Shown: in pieces, positions 34,380-44,697 of the stretch
Position numbering within the stretch: the first letter of the stretch is position 1
Layout: the number at the start of each line of letters is the position of its first letter
Origin: Platerodrilus igneus
Taxonomy: Eukaryota > Arthropoda > Insecta > Coleoptera > Lycidae
Reading direction: 5' to 3'
Assembly (NCBI GenBank): GCA_036346225.1
Contig: JARFIW010000905.1
Location: 868,001 to 932,000, forward strand
Length of the DNA stretch: 64,000 bases
Made by a program: the position numbers and the translations under genes
Notes under the pieces: model-generated
Seen by the model: only the letters and a program-made list of their open reading frames with translations
Databases searched by the model: none
What the model was told of the DNA's origin: nothing

Positions 34380-35300
34380 GTTTAAAATAAGACACACAAC
34401 CTTAGATGATACAAAGCAGAAATTAGATGAAATTATAGAAGAAATAAATACGATAGGGTTTGAAACAGATCCGGAATTTAAACCGAATTACAATAAATTA
34501 AACGCTATCGATGAAATTTATTGTCACGTTCAGGATATTGCTAAAGGTCTAATCATTTCGAAAATTACCGATCAATCTCTCAAAATCAAACTAGAATGCC
34601 GGCAGCTGAAGCTACTGTTCGTCTCCCAAAAATTGAGTTAAGTGATATTAACGGCGATTTTCTAAAATGGCCTGTGTTTTACGAAACATTTAAAAGCCTT
34701 ATCCATAATAATTCTAATTTGGCCAATACTTGTAAAATGCATTATTTATTGCGAAAATTACATGGTAGTGCACTGTCATTAAGCTCTGGTATGTAACCAA
34801 CGGCAGAAAATTATTCCATAGTATGGGCCGTTCTAATTGAAAAATACAAAGGCAAACGCGCTTTAGCTAACACTTATCTTTCTTAGGTCTTCAATTTTAA
34901 AGCACTTCAAACGGGAGATGTTATCAGTTTAAATTCATTTATCGAAAAAGTTGATTCTGCAATCAATGCTCTTCGCAAATTAAACATTACAAACTTGTCT
35001 GATATTATTCTTACTTCTATCGCTTTATCAAAGCTAGACAATCATACCCGACGATTTTTTGAACAATCGTTGAAGGAAGGTTTGATTGCTACTTACGATG
35101 AGCTAGCCACGTTCGTAAAAGAGCAAGGTAAAATTTTAGATCGAACCAGCATTAGCTGTACAAAGCAAATTAGTCACACAAATAAGAAAAAGGTCTTACA
35201 CGCCTTCACCACAAAAGAAGTAAATAATAATAGCAACTTGAAATGTGCTTTATGTAAAAGCGAAAATCATAGATTAGCCAAGTGTTTCAAATTTTTTTAA
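34380..35300 (+). pseudogene. gag: BEL/Pao Gag, two in-frame stops
   Basis: One frame runs through the region with stops at 34794-34796 and 34884-34886. LPKIELSDINGDFLKWPVFY (about 34625-34684) and KSLIHNNSNLANTCKMHYL just after are the signature of BEL/Pao Gag. Later SLKEGLIATYDELATFVKEQ leads to a zinc knuckle CALCKSENHRLAKC near 35250. The frame stops at 35298-35300 and resumes in another frame with a second Cys/His cluster (LCFNCLSPKHALSLC) near 35345. Gag coats the element RNA. Confidence 0.88.
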
Positions 35301-35342
35301 TTTTTTCCGCAAAGACGAATTTCTTTTATTGAAGATAAAACA

Positions 35343-36211
35343 TTGTGTTTTAACTGTCTCAGTCCTAAGCACGCTCTGTCTTTATGTCCTTCAAAATTTT
35401 CAAGTCGGTTGTGCGGAAACTGTCCTGATTCAGCGTTACATATGCCTAGTTCGAGTGTTGATACAAATAATCAATTGTTATCTAATCCTAAAAATATAAG
35501 TGAAGCAAATGTTAGCCTTTGTTCAACGTTGACTAAGGAAAGTTCAGATAAAAATTACACGATTCTGTTAGCGACTGCAATCGTTAAAGTTGAATCAACA
35601 ATGGGTTTCCACCAGCGGTTGAGATTCCTAGTCGGTAGTGCTAGTCAATGTAATTTCATTACATTTAAATGTTGTCAATTGCTTCGATTACCTGTAAATA
35701 ACACCTACAAGTTTATTTCAGGGATCGGGTTTCTTTCAAACCTGTTCACGGTCAAACTCAAATATCATTTACATCTCAACATAATATAGATGTTAAATAC
35801 AAAATACAAGCTTTAGTATTAAACAAAGTCACGGATCGTTTGCCATCTGGTGCTGTTGATCCAGCAGTTTGTAAAAATTTCAGCAATCTACGCCAAGCCG
35901 ATGAAACGTTCTTGCGCCCTGGAGAAATTCAAGGTGTTATATGTGCTGAACTTGTACCTCATATTTTGGAATCATTAAAATATTCAGGTCCCGATTTACC
36001 CGTTGCAAAAAATTTCACTTTAAGATTTATCATTATGGGTCAAGCTCCAATTCAAAATGTCACGACCAATTTACAAATTTATTGTTGTGTTGAAGGGTCA
36101 GAGGCAATAGAACCTTTGTTACAGATATTTATTCCGACCGCGGGACAAATTTCGTGGTCGCTAAAAATTTTTAGCTACCTTTCAGAAATTTCTCCGAAAT
36201 TCAAATTTTGA
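35343..36211 (+). pseudogene. BEL/Pao zinc-finger and protease-like region, broken
   Basis: Cys-rich cluster LCFNCLSPKHALSLC...CGNC, then RLRFLVGSASQCNFIT near 35620, where other BEL proteases have a D-[ST]-G active site. Here the aspartate and serine positions are V and G, so the active site is lost. A second frame from 35840 contains PGEIQGVICAELV, the block that follows the protease in BEL Pol. No RT motif follows. Confidence 0.75.
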
Positions 36212-36851
36212 ATGCCATTGGCGCATTACGTAGAATTCCATCCGCTTTCGGCTCTTCGTTTTAGAGAAATATGGGAGGCTAACATTCAAAGCGGTAAAGC
36301 CAATTTATTGAAGGATGTTGGGGATCAAATACTTCCTTATGAAGAGTTTTCAACGGTTTCAATACAAATTGAAGCGTTGTAAAATTCGCGTCCGTTATCC
36401 TGGCTTAGTTCAGACTCTCGGAACCTCTCGCACTATCACAAGCTCATTTTTTAACTCTCACCCCGTTGCAGTTCTTCCCAGCTCCTTATGAAACCGCAAA
36501 AGTACTTACACTTGTAAATCGCAAGTAACTTTTAGATCAAATCGTTCAAGTACTGCAAGCGAAGGTAGAGAGAATATTTAAATGAATTACATTCCCGACA
36601 TGAGTGGAATACACATTCCTGTCCTGTTAATCTCGGTTTAGTTGTTACTGTGATGCACGATATTGCCCGCTTTTGCAGTGGTCAACGGAATAATTAAACA
36701 AACTCACACAGGAAAAGACGGCCTTATTAGGGTTGTCACAATACGTACAAAAGATGGGATCTTCACCCGTCCAGTAGTAAAGCTGTTTCCGCTTCCCAGC
36801 AGTAAAACCTTTTTAATTGCGCTATTTATAAAATTTCCTCTTCTGTTCTAA
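36212..36851 (+). pseudogene. BEL/Pao integrase C-terminal remnant
   Basis: PLAHYVEFHPLSALRFREIW near 36212 and QIEAL*NSRPLSW near 36370 are the end of the integrase core; DGLIRVVTIRTKDGIFTRPV near 36715 is the conserved C-terminal domain that precedes VVKLFPLP. The junction from the protease-linked region directly to this end means that RT, RNase H and most of integrase were deleted. Stops and frameshifts break the rest. Confidence 0.8.
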
Positions 36852-36890
36852 TTTCATATGCAAATTCGTTTAATTAAAATCTTAGTTTTA

Positions 36891-37058
36891 AGGCCGGGAG
36901 AAATGTTTACGTCGATAACAAATTTATTTTCATTTTAACTACAAATATTATTATCCGATAAACTATTGCCAGAATAACATTCATTTCAATGCATATTAAT
37001 TTGTAAATAAATTGAAACGTGCCGTGACGTGGCGTTACGTATTCAACAAAATAAACCC

Positions 37059-37061
<3 letters not shown>
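36891..37061 (+). repeat. BEL polypurine tract and truncated 3' LTR
   Basis: AGGCCGGGAGAAA (36891-36903), then LTR start TGTTTACG. It matches the 5' LTR for about 158 bp and then changes into the TA array at 37062, where the LTR is lost. Confidence 0.8.

Positions 37062-37104
<43 letters not shown>
37062..37104 (+). repeat. (TA)n array 3
   Basis: Uninterrupted TA run between the broken BEL LTR and the left LTR of TAL3. Confidence 0.95.
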
Positions 37105-37106
<2 letters not shown>

Positions 37107-39339
37107 CTCATATTTAGACCAGGGTAGAAAATTATATAATCACATCAAATAATTTTAATCACTGTGTAGAAGCTTTTGGAAAAGGTACGCGTTATTAAAT
37201 AACAGCGTGAAGCATAAAAATTTATTAGTTTCATTAAACATAAGAGATTTAAAATCATGTACAAGACGCTTTATATCAAAAAAAAGCTCTGCGTGTAATG
37301 TAATTATTCCTAAACAAAAGAGAAATTACATGCAAAATTTATCTTAATTAACTCTATTTCAAGTAACCGGTATTGAACAAAACGTACAGATAATAACTAA
37401 TATTTAGTTAGGATTCACTAAAATTAAAGGCTATTATTTTTAATTGAAGTTAATTGAATCGTTAGTAACAGATAATATCTATAGAAACTTGTAAAAACCC
37501 AATAAAAAGCAAATCCTAGAAGTGTTAGTTAGAAGTAGGATGTTTGAACACACCTGCGTATTTTAAAAGGCAATTTCAGTTTAATTTGTTTAGATAAACA
37601 TGTCGATTCTAAGGATATTGGAAACGGTCAGATGCTTTAGCACGAAATACAAAACAGGGTTTATTTAAAAAGCTCTGAGAATTAATATTATTTTGAACAC
37701 CTGCGTAGTTTAAATATCACGTACGGCGAAAATTGTGTAAATAACAAATGGTTTCAAAGAATCTTGGAGAAACCGGGGCTTAATATTTACGAAAATGTGC
37801 GATACGGGGTTATTTAACCCAGATAGTCCACATGGACTAAAATATAATCGATAATAAAGAATATCAATTTGCACCAATACGAACAGGTTAGAAAAGGAAA
37901 GAGAAAATGCGTCAAGCAAAGACACATATAGTAAAAGGCGTGATTTAAGCAACGTCACGAGGGTCACAATTGGTTGAAAATAGGATGCAAATATCAGAGG
38001 TAGAAACAACAATTTCTGTACAAAATTAATTAGTTTTTCTCGGACATGTTTGCGTACCGTGTGAGAATTTCTGGGATTTAAATGGGGCGAGGGAAAAATT
38101 CGTAAAAACCGACGCGCGAGCGACGGACTGGGAAAATAGAATGAGAAATTCTTTAGAATTACCCGTTTTGGGGAACAGACCGACAGACAGGCTTTTTGCT
38201 ATATATACCGAGGTGAATATAAACAAGCTCTCTTAGACTTTTGACTATTCGATGCGTTAAAAGCTCTTACATCCGCGACTTGATTCAAGATGTTAAACAG
38301 TGCATTTTAGTTTGATAAAATAATTTAAAATTTTGCTCGTATATTTTAGTGATTCAAAATAGTGCACTTAGATACAAGGTAATAAAATTTAGTATCACTG
38401 TACCAATTAACAAAATTTACAACGACAAATGTATACACAAAAGTAGGCAGTTTTGGCGTATATTGGTGAAAGACGCATGAATTTCTTTGCTATTTTTCGG
38501 GGGTGTTAATAAGTAAATGGTTCAAATACGTGTCTCGATCCACGAAACAAGGGTCAGATATACACAGATGAGTTCCGGAAAAGCCCAGAAACAACTTTAA
38601 ATAAATGGTGATGGAGAAAATTTTAAAAGCGTTGAGAATTAGAAGCCGTAAATATAATCCTGTTGGAATGGTGTGATTAACTAAAGGGACGATGTACATT
38701 GAAGCTACGAGGACAGTCACCTTCAGGTAAATTATACTATTTTGTTTGACATTTTTGTGTGTGTTGAATTACTTTATAATTGATTTACTTTAAATGGACA
38801 TTAGTGAAATTGTACTAACCATAAAATTTTAATTTTAAGATGAAATTTGCTTGTTTAAGTAGAAAGGGGTATTTAGTATTGATGTTCTGAATTATGATGA
38901 AAATATGGGTATGTCTTTGAGCTCAATTAGACGAACCTGGTTAATTAACGTAAAGGGGTGGTAGATGCTCCCTTTGTACTCAGACTCCGGTCTGCATATA
39001 TTGTTATATTAATTAGTAGGCATCCTACAGGACTTTAATTCTGGATGCACATTAAAATGATAATAAAATTAATCTTGAAATTCTTTTTAAAACTGAATTT
39101 TATGCTGAAATTTAATTTGAAAATTTAATGTATTCTGAATATTGATGTAAATAGAGTTAACGTTGATGTTTGTGGTAGGAATGTGTTTGTTTTTTTTAAG
39201 GAGTGAGGAGGTTTATAAAATTAGGTGAGCAGCCGAGGCGAAAACAGGATCACAGCAGTTTATGACGCCCAATCGGTGGGACTAGAATTTTTTTGTTGAA
39301 AGGACCCAGTTCTAGCATTCACAGGAGTATATCACAGCA
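37105..39339 (+). repeat. TAL3 left LTR (2235 bp)
   Basis: Starts TACTCATATTTAG, ends GAGTATATCACAGCA. About 100 bp before the end it contains ATCACAGCAGTTTATGACGC followed by CCAATCGGTGGGAC, a near copy of the junction with the real PBS. Open frames on its minus strand recur in the other LTR and are not credible genes. Confidence 0.9.
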
Positions 39340-39344
39340 GTCTT

Positions 39345-39362
39345 TGGCGCCCAATTCGTGAG
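39345..39362 (+). other. TAL3 primer-binding site
   Basis: TGGCGCCCAATTCGTGAGGC lies 5 nt after the LTR. The first ten bases equal the tRNA-Lys(1,2)-type PBS and CGTG.GGC follows after two extra T. A third related block, TTTGGCGACCCAAAAGTGAG, occurs at about 39394-39413. Confidence 0.6.
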
Positions 39363-39536
39363 GCTCGATTCAATTTTTAGGGAAACACAACATTCTTTGG
39401 CGACCCAAAAGTGAGGCTCGAGTTCCAAATAAAATTTTTGTGATTTTATTCCAGGAAACTGGCGATCTGAGAGAGAGAGTTTCTGTGTGTGTATAAATTT
39501 AAGAGTAGTTAGAGTGTGTGTGAGTGACTTGAACGT

Positions 39537-40352
39537 ATGCAGAGAAAAGAGTGGTTAAGGAGTCAAGGAGTGGAAATTGGAAGTGACGATAGTGCATTGT
39601 GTGAGAAAAATTCGAAAATGGAAGAAGCTGGAGGCAGTAGAGATCAGTCGAGGACGGAATCAGGGGATCAAGGAAACGAGATGATAATGAGAATGCTAGA
39701 GAGAATGAATGAAGAATCGAATAAGAAATTTGACCAATTAAATCAGGAATTAGGGGATAAAATAGAAAAATCGACGAGAGAATTTACAGATTTTAAAGAT
39801 AGTCTTACCGTGAAACTGGGGGAAGTAGAAAATAAGGTTGATAAAAATGAGCGGGATATTACAGGTCTTCGACAGGAAATGGGACATTTAAGGTCCGAAG
39901 TACGCATTTTTTGTGAAGAAGAGATTAATGTAAAAATGACTGAAGTGACGGACTCATGTAGGGATCAGTTAGGCAGGGTAGAACGCGAAGTTAGTAGTAT
40001 CAAATACAACATGTCAAATTTAACGGGGGATGGTCCCAGATTTTATACAGGTGGAGTATCATTGGACCAACACATGAAGTTTTATGGCGATAACAGGGTA
40101 AATCCACAAATTTTTATTAATAGTGTAAGAAATCTAGTGGGAAATTTATTTGACGAACAGACTAAACTAAATACGATAAAGGCTTTATTAAAGGACAATG
40201 CGGAAGCGTGGTACAATTTAGTAGGACAGGACATAGACACGTATCAGGACTTTGAAAACAAATTTTTAAAGCACTACTGGAGTGACCACAGACAAGACCA
40301 GGTACGAGACGACTTAATCACAGGAAATTTAAGGAGAATTTTCAGGAAGTAG
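39537..40352 (+). CDS. gag: TAL3 Gag (271 codons), probably truncated by a frameshift
   Basis: ATG at 39537 (MQRKEWLRSQGVEIG). Residues about 45-160 are highly charged and heptad-like (FDQLNQELGDKIEKSTREF and following), predicting a coiled coil. Residues about 180-265 resemble a retrotransposon capsid: KFYGDNRVNPQIFINSVRNL, AEAWYNLVGQ, FENKFLKHYWS. The stop at 40350-40352 is probably premature: another frame continues with QLNPPLTDRQIIKYL and EYLQRYDDVSSGR. No zinc knuckle is seen. Virus-like particle protein by analogy. Confidence 0.75.
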   Translation: MQRKEWLRSQGVEIGSDDSALCEKNSKMEEAGGSRDQSRTESGDQGNEMIMRMLERMNEESNKKFDQLNQELGDKIEKSTREFTDFKDSLTVKLGEVENKVDKNERDITGLRQEMGHLRSEVRIFCEEEINVKMTEVTDSCRDQLGRVEREVSSIKYNMSNLTGDGPRFYTGGVSLDQHMKFYGDNRVNPQIFINSVRNLVGNLFDEQTKLNTIKALLKDNAEAWYNLVGQDIDTYQDFENKFLKHYWSDHRQDQVRDDLITGNLRRIFRK

Positions 40353-40684
40353 GAGCAATATGCTATACGCAAGTATAGCATAGCAAAGCAACTGAACCCA
40401 CCACTGACGGACCGACAAATTATTAAGTATTTATCACGACACTTCGAGGTAGACATAAGACAGCACGTAGCACTACAGAACATAGTGGACAGAGAAATGT
40501 TTTGGAATACCTGCAGAGGTACGACGACGTAAGTAGTGGACGACCTCGGGAAAACAGGGAAAGACAGATCAACACAGTTAGGTTTGACAATAGACGGGAC
40601 AACTATGCTAGAAGGGGAATAATTACGGATACCAGCGACAGAATTGGGAACAGAGACGACCATACGTTAGGAGTAATAGTTTAG
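40353..40684 (+). pseudogene. TAL3 Gag C-terminal continuation in shifted frames
   Basis: QLNPPLTDRQIIKYLSRHFE and, after another shift, the Arg/Asp-rich 40502-40684 frame continue the capsid and nucleocapsid-like parts. The Arg-rich tail may substitute for zinc knuckles in RNA binding. Confidence 0.6.
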
Positions 40685-40969
40685 GAAGGGACCTGCACCG
40701 AGACCGGGACCTACCAGAATGAATAGTTCACCAGACATGAGGGGACTGCTAATACAGACACGGAACGAGTGGAAACGCCTAGGACATACGCTGAGGTGAC
40801 GGCTAGACCAGGACCGAGTAGGGAAAACAGACCTGGACAGGATTTTTAGAACGCGACAGACCACTAGATTTCAGTGTAAATGTATATGAACATCCACGTG
40901 AATTTTTCAAAATTGAGGAGGAAGTAGAGCCAGAAACTGAGGAAAATTATGTTTGCCAATTATTAATAT

Positions 40970-41929
40970 AGAAATTTTGAGAATAATGTAGAAGTATTAC
41001 TTGATACAGGGGCAGAGGCGAGTTTAATATCGGAGGAATTCGTCAGCAAAATTAGGGATAAGGTTTGTGATAGAATTATGCCTATAAAGCGTAGCCATTT
41101 AGTAGCTCCAAATAAAAAGAAGTTTGCTGTAGTAAATAGTGTTGTGGTGCTTAGGATAGAGATAGGAGGTTTAAGCTGTGAACAGGAGTTTGTAATTGTA
41201 CCTGGACTGAAGTTTCAGAGCATTTTAGGTGTTGACTGTATGATGAAGTTAGGGGTTTTGATAGATATGGAACAGAAGGTAATAAGGATTAATGATAGGG
41301 TAGTGCCATGGAAGGGCAGTTATGAAGTCACAAAGGATGACACGGGGTTTAGTATTAATGTAGTAGAGGTAGAGGATGATGAAGGTAAACAGATCAACAC
41401 AATAAGATGTCCAGAGGATAGGAGAGTAGAGGTTCAAGCTTTAGTACAAGAAAATGCAGAAGTAGTGGGGGTAGAAGCAGCATATCAGGAGCAGGTGAAG
41501 GCGGAATTAAGTAAAGATGGCAAGTTTGTTTTTAATAAAGTAGATTTAAGGGATTCATTCTGGCGGATTCCATTACATAAGAATTCTAGAAGGTACATAG
41601 GATTTTCCGTAGAGGGAAAAATCGATAATTGTAAAGTAGTATCGTTTGGTTTGTCGGCAGAAAGGGAAACAATAATAAATGAGAAACAGACAAGTGTAGG
41701 GACTGAAGAAGAAGTAATATTTAAGAGTCAGGATAATAGGGATGATAAGTTTATTGTATGTGAGATAATAGGGATGTTAAGTATAGATATAGAAGGGGGA
41801 GAAATAGGGTTGAAGAGTATTAGGATGGTGAGAAGAAAGACTTGGAGGGTCAAGAAGAGAGTTAGATTTAAATATAGGGATAGAATAGGTGTAGATAGAA
41901 GAGTAGAAGTAAGTGTTTATAGAAAATAA
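40970..41929 (+). pseudogene. pol: TAL3 protease and RT stub, fused to low-complexity sequence
   Basis: Protease active site LLDTGAEASLIS near 40997, followed by FQSILGVDCMMKLGVLIDM near 41214. An RT fragment then reads KVDLRDSFWRIPLHKNSRRY (41539-41598) and GFSVEGK, corresponding to the region around the first catalytic Asp of Gypsy RT. After about 41660 the frame stays open only because the DNA becomes purine-rich; its Arg/Lys/Asp-rich product has no homology I recognise. The YxDD motif, RNase H and integrase are absent. Confidence 0.75.
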
Positions 41930-42398
41930 AGCTAGGTATAGGATAAATATGGGAGATAATTAGGAATAGGTTTAGGATGAGAATAAAGAGTAAATGTAGG
42001 AAGAAAATAAGATAGGATAAGTGTAGATATTTCATAGAAGATTAGTGGAGAGTTAGGAATAGAGTAAGAGTAGGATAGGCATATAGGATTAGGTAGGGGG
42101 AAGTAAAGTATAGTGAAGATTAGTTAAAAGTTAGGAATAGGATAGGTATATACGATGTATATAGGATTAGATGGATGAGTAGGATGAAGTTAGGGATAAT
42201 TTCAGTTTATAGAATTAGGTGAGAGTTAGGAATAGGATAGGGATATAGGATAGGTGTAAATATTTTTTTTGGATTGGATACAAAGTAGGTAAGTTAGATA
42301 GATAAGGGTAGAGAGGGATAGGCAATTTTTTTTTGTAATTTTTTTTTGGTCTAAATGCTTTATATTTGCATTCAAATAAGTGGGATTATTTGTATTCA
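41930..42398 (+). other. Purine-rich low-complexity tract (AGGATA-type)
   Basis: G/A-dominated sequence on the plus strand made of AGGATAGG, TTAGGAATAGG and ATAGGATTAG variants. It starts already within the preceding open frame (about 41660). It occupies the place where RT, RNase H and integrase should be. Confidence 0.8.
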
Positions 42399-42411
42399 AA
42401 TAGGGGGAAAA
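42399..42411 (+). other. TAL3 polypurine tract
   Basis: AATAGGGGGAAAA directly before the right LTR. Confidence 0.75.
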
Positions 42412-44676
42412 TACTCATATTTAGACCAGGGTAGAAAATTATATAATCACATCAAATAATTTTAATCACTGTGTAGAAGCTTTTGGAAAAGGTACGCGTT
42501 ATTAAATAACAGCGTGAAGCATAAAAATTTATTAGTTTCATTAAACATAAGAGATTTAAAATCATGTACAAGACGCTTTATATCAAAAAAAAGCTCTGCG
42601 TGTAATGTAATTATTCCTAAACAAAAGAGAAATTACATGCAAAATTTATCTTAATTAACTCTATTTCAAGTAACCGGTATTGAACAAAACGTACAGATAA
42701 TAACTAATATTTAGTTAGGATTCACTAAAAATTAAAGGCTATTATTTTTAATTGAAGTTAATTGAATCGTTAGTAACAGATAATATCTATAGAAACTTGT
42801 AAAAACCCAATAAAAAGCAAATCCTAGAAGTGTTAGTTAGAAGTAGGATGTTTGAACACACCTGCGTATTTTAAAAGGCAATTTCAGTTTAATTTGTTTA
42901 GATAAACATGTCGATTCTAAGGATATTGGAAACGGTCAGATGCTTTAGCACGAAATACAAAACAGGGTTTATTTAAAAAGCTCTGAGAATTAATATTATT
43001 TTGAACACCTGCGTAGTTTAAATATCACGTACAGCGAAAATTGTGTAGATAACAAATGGTTTCAAAGAATCTTGGAGAAACCGGGGCTTAATATTTACGA
43101 AAATGTGCGATACGGGGTTATTTAACCCAGATAGTCCACATGGACTAAAATATAATCGATAATAAAGAATATCAATTTGCACCAATACGAACAGGTTAGA
43201 AAAGGAAAGAGAAATGCGTCAAGCAAAGACACATATAGTAAAAGGCGTGATTTAAGCAACGTCACGAGGGTCACAATTGGTTGAAAATAGGATGCAAATA
43301 TCAGAGGTAGAAACAACAATTTCTGTACAAAATTAATTAGTTTTTCTCGGACATGTTTGCGTACCGTGTGAGAATTTCTGAGATTTAAATGGGGCGAGTG
43401 AAAAATTCGTAAAAACCGACGCGCGAGCGACGGACTGGGAACATAGAATGAGAAATTCTTTAGAATTACCCGTTTTGGGGAACAGACCGACAGACAGGCT
43501 TTTGCTATATATACCGAGGTGAATATAAACAAGCTCTCTTAGACTTTTGACTATTCGATGCGTTAAAAGCTCTTACATCCGCGACTTGATTCAAGATGTT
43601 AAACAGTGCATTTTAGTTTGATAAAATAATTTAAAATTTTGCTCGTATATTTTAGTGATTCAAAATAGTTTGTTATTTACGTGCTAACATGAATGTACTT
43701 CAGTGCACTTAGATACAAGGTAATAAAATTTAGTATCACTGTACCAATTAGCAAAATTTACAACGACAAATGTATACACAAAAGTAGGCAGTTTTGGCGT
43801 ATATTGGTGAAAGACGCATGAATTTCTTTGCTATTTTCGGGGTGTTAATAAGTAAATGGTTCAAATACGTGTCTCGATCCACGAAACAAGGGTCAGATAT
43901 ACACAGATGAGTTCCGGAAAAGCCCAGAAACAACTTTAAATAAATGGTGATGGAGAAAATTTTAAAAGCGTTGAGAATTAGAAGCCGTAAATATAATCCT
44001 GTTGGAATGGTGTGATTAACTAAAGGGACGATGTACATTGAAGCTACGAGGACAGTCACCTTCAGGTAAATTATACTATTTTGTTTGACATTTTTGTGTG
44101 TGTTGAATTACTTTATAATTGATTTACTTTAAATGGACATTAGTGAAATTGTACTAACCATAAAATTTTAATTTTAAGATGAAATTTGCTTGTTTAAGTA
44201 GAAAGGGTATTTAGTATTGATGTTCTGAATTATGATGAAAATATGGGTATGTCTTTGAGCTCAATTAGACGAACCTGGTTAATTAACGTAAAGGGGTGGT
44301 AGATGCTCCCTTTGTACTCAGACTCCGGTCTGCATATATTGTTATATTAATTAGTAGGCATCCTACAGGACTTTAATTCTGGATGCACATTAAAATGATA
44401 ATAAAATTAATCTTGAAATTCTTTTAAAACTGAATTTTATGCTGAAATTTAATTTGAAAATTTAATGTATTCTGAATATTGATGTAAATAGAGTTAACGT
44501 TGATGTTTGTGGTAGGAATGTGTTTGTTTTTTTTAAGGAGTGAGGATGTTTATAAAATTAGGTGAGCAGCCGAGGCGAAAACAGGATCACAGCAGTTTAT
44601 GACGCCCAATCGGTGGGACTAGAATTTTTTTGTTGAAAGGACCCAGTTCCCGCATTCACAGGAGTATATCACAGCA
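42412..44676 (+). repeat. TAL3 right LTR (2265 bp)
   Basis: Near-identical to the left LTR apart from small indels and a 35-bp segment near 43670. Ends ATATCACAGCA directly against a TA run. Confidence 0.9.
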
Positions 44677-44697
44677 ATATATATATATATATATATA
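44677..44697 (+). repeat. (TA)n array 4
   Basis: Joins the TAL3 LTR to the mariner left end. Confidence 0.95.

Larger units (their letters stand above)
25904..37061 (+). mobile_element. BEL/Pao LTR retrotransposon, internally deleted, carrying transposon E
   Basis: The 5' LTR starts TGTTGACGCCGGTAAC at 25904; the matching 3' LTR starts TGTTTACGTCGATAAC at 36904 and is cut at a TA array at 37062. Gag and protease-like parts lie at 34380-36211, and only the C-terminal end of integrase at about 36212-36851. RT, RNase H and most of integrase are missing. Transposon E sits in the 5' LTR/leader region at 26334-34044. Confidence 0.85.
37105..44676 (+). mobile_element. TAL3: LTR retrotransposon with 2.2-kb LTRs inside a TA array
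   Basis: Direct repeats 37105-39339 and 42412-44676 bound a 3.1-kb internal part with PBS, gag, protease, an RT stub and a PPT. TA runs lie directly outside both LTRs, so the target was a TA microsatellite and the TSD cannot be read. The right LTR carries a 35-bp insertion near 43670 absent from the left one; otherwise they are nearly identical. RT catalytic motifs and integrase are absent, replaced by purine-rich low-complexity DNA, so this copy is non-autonomous. The gag and protease style suggests Gypsy; the lineage is uncertain. Confidence 0.88.

Noticed and set aside
37710..38720. Minus-strand frames of 66-100 codons, repeated near 43122-44059
   Set aside because: They are in the TAL3 LTRs, change length between the two LTR copies through indels, and show no domain.
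41660..41929. Arg/Lys-rich protein at the end of the TAL3 pol frame
   Set aside because: The frame stays open only because the DNA is purine-rich and lacks stops; composition mirrors the low-complexity tract.
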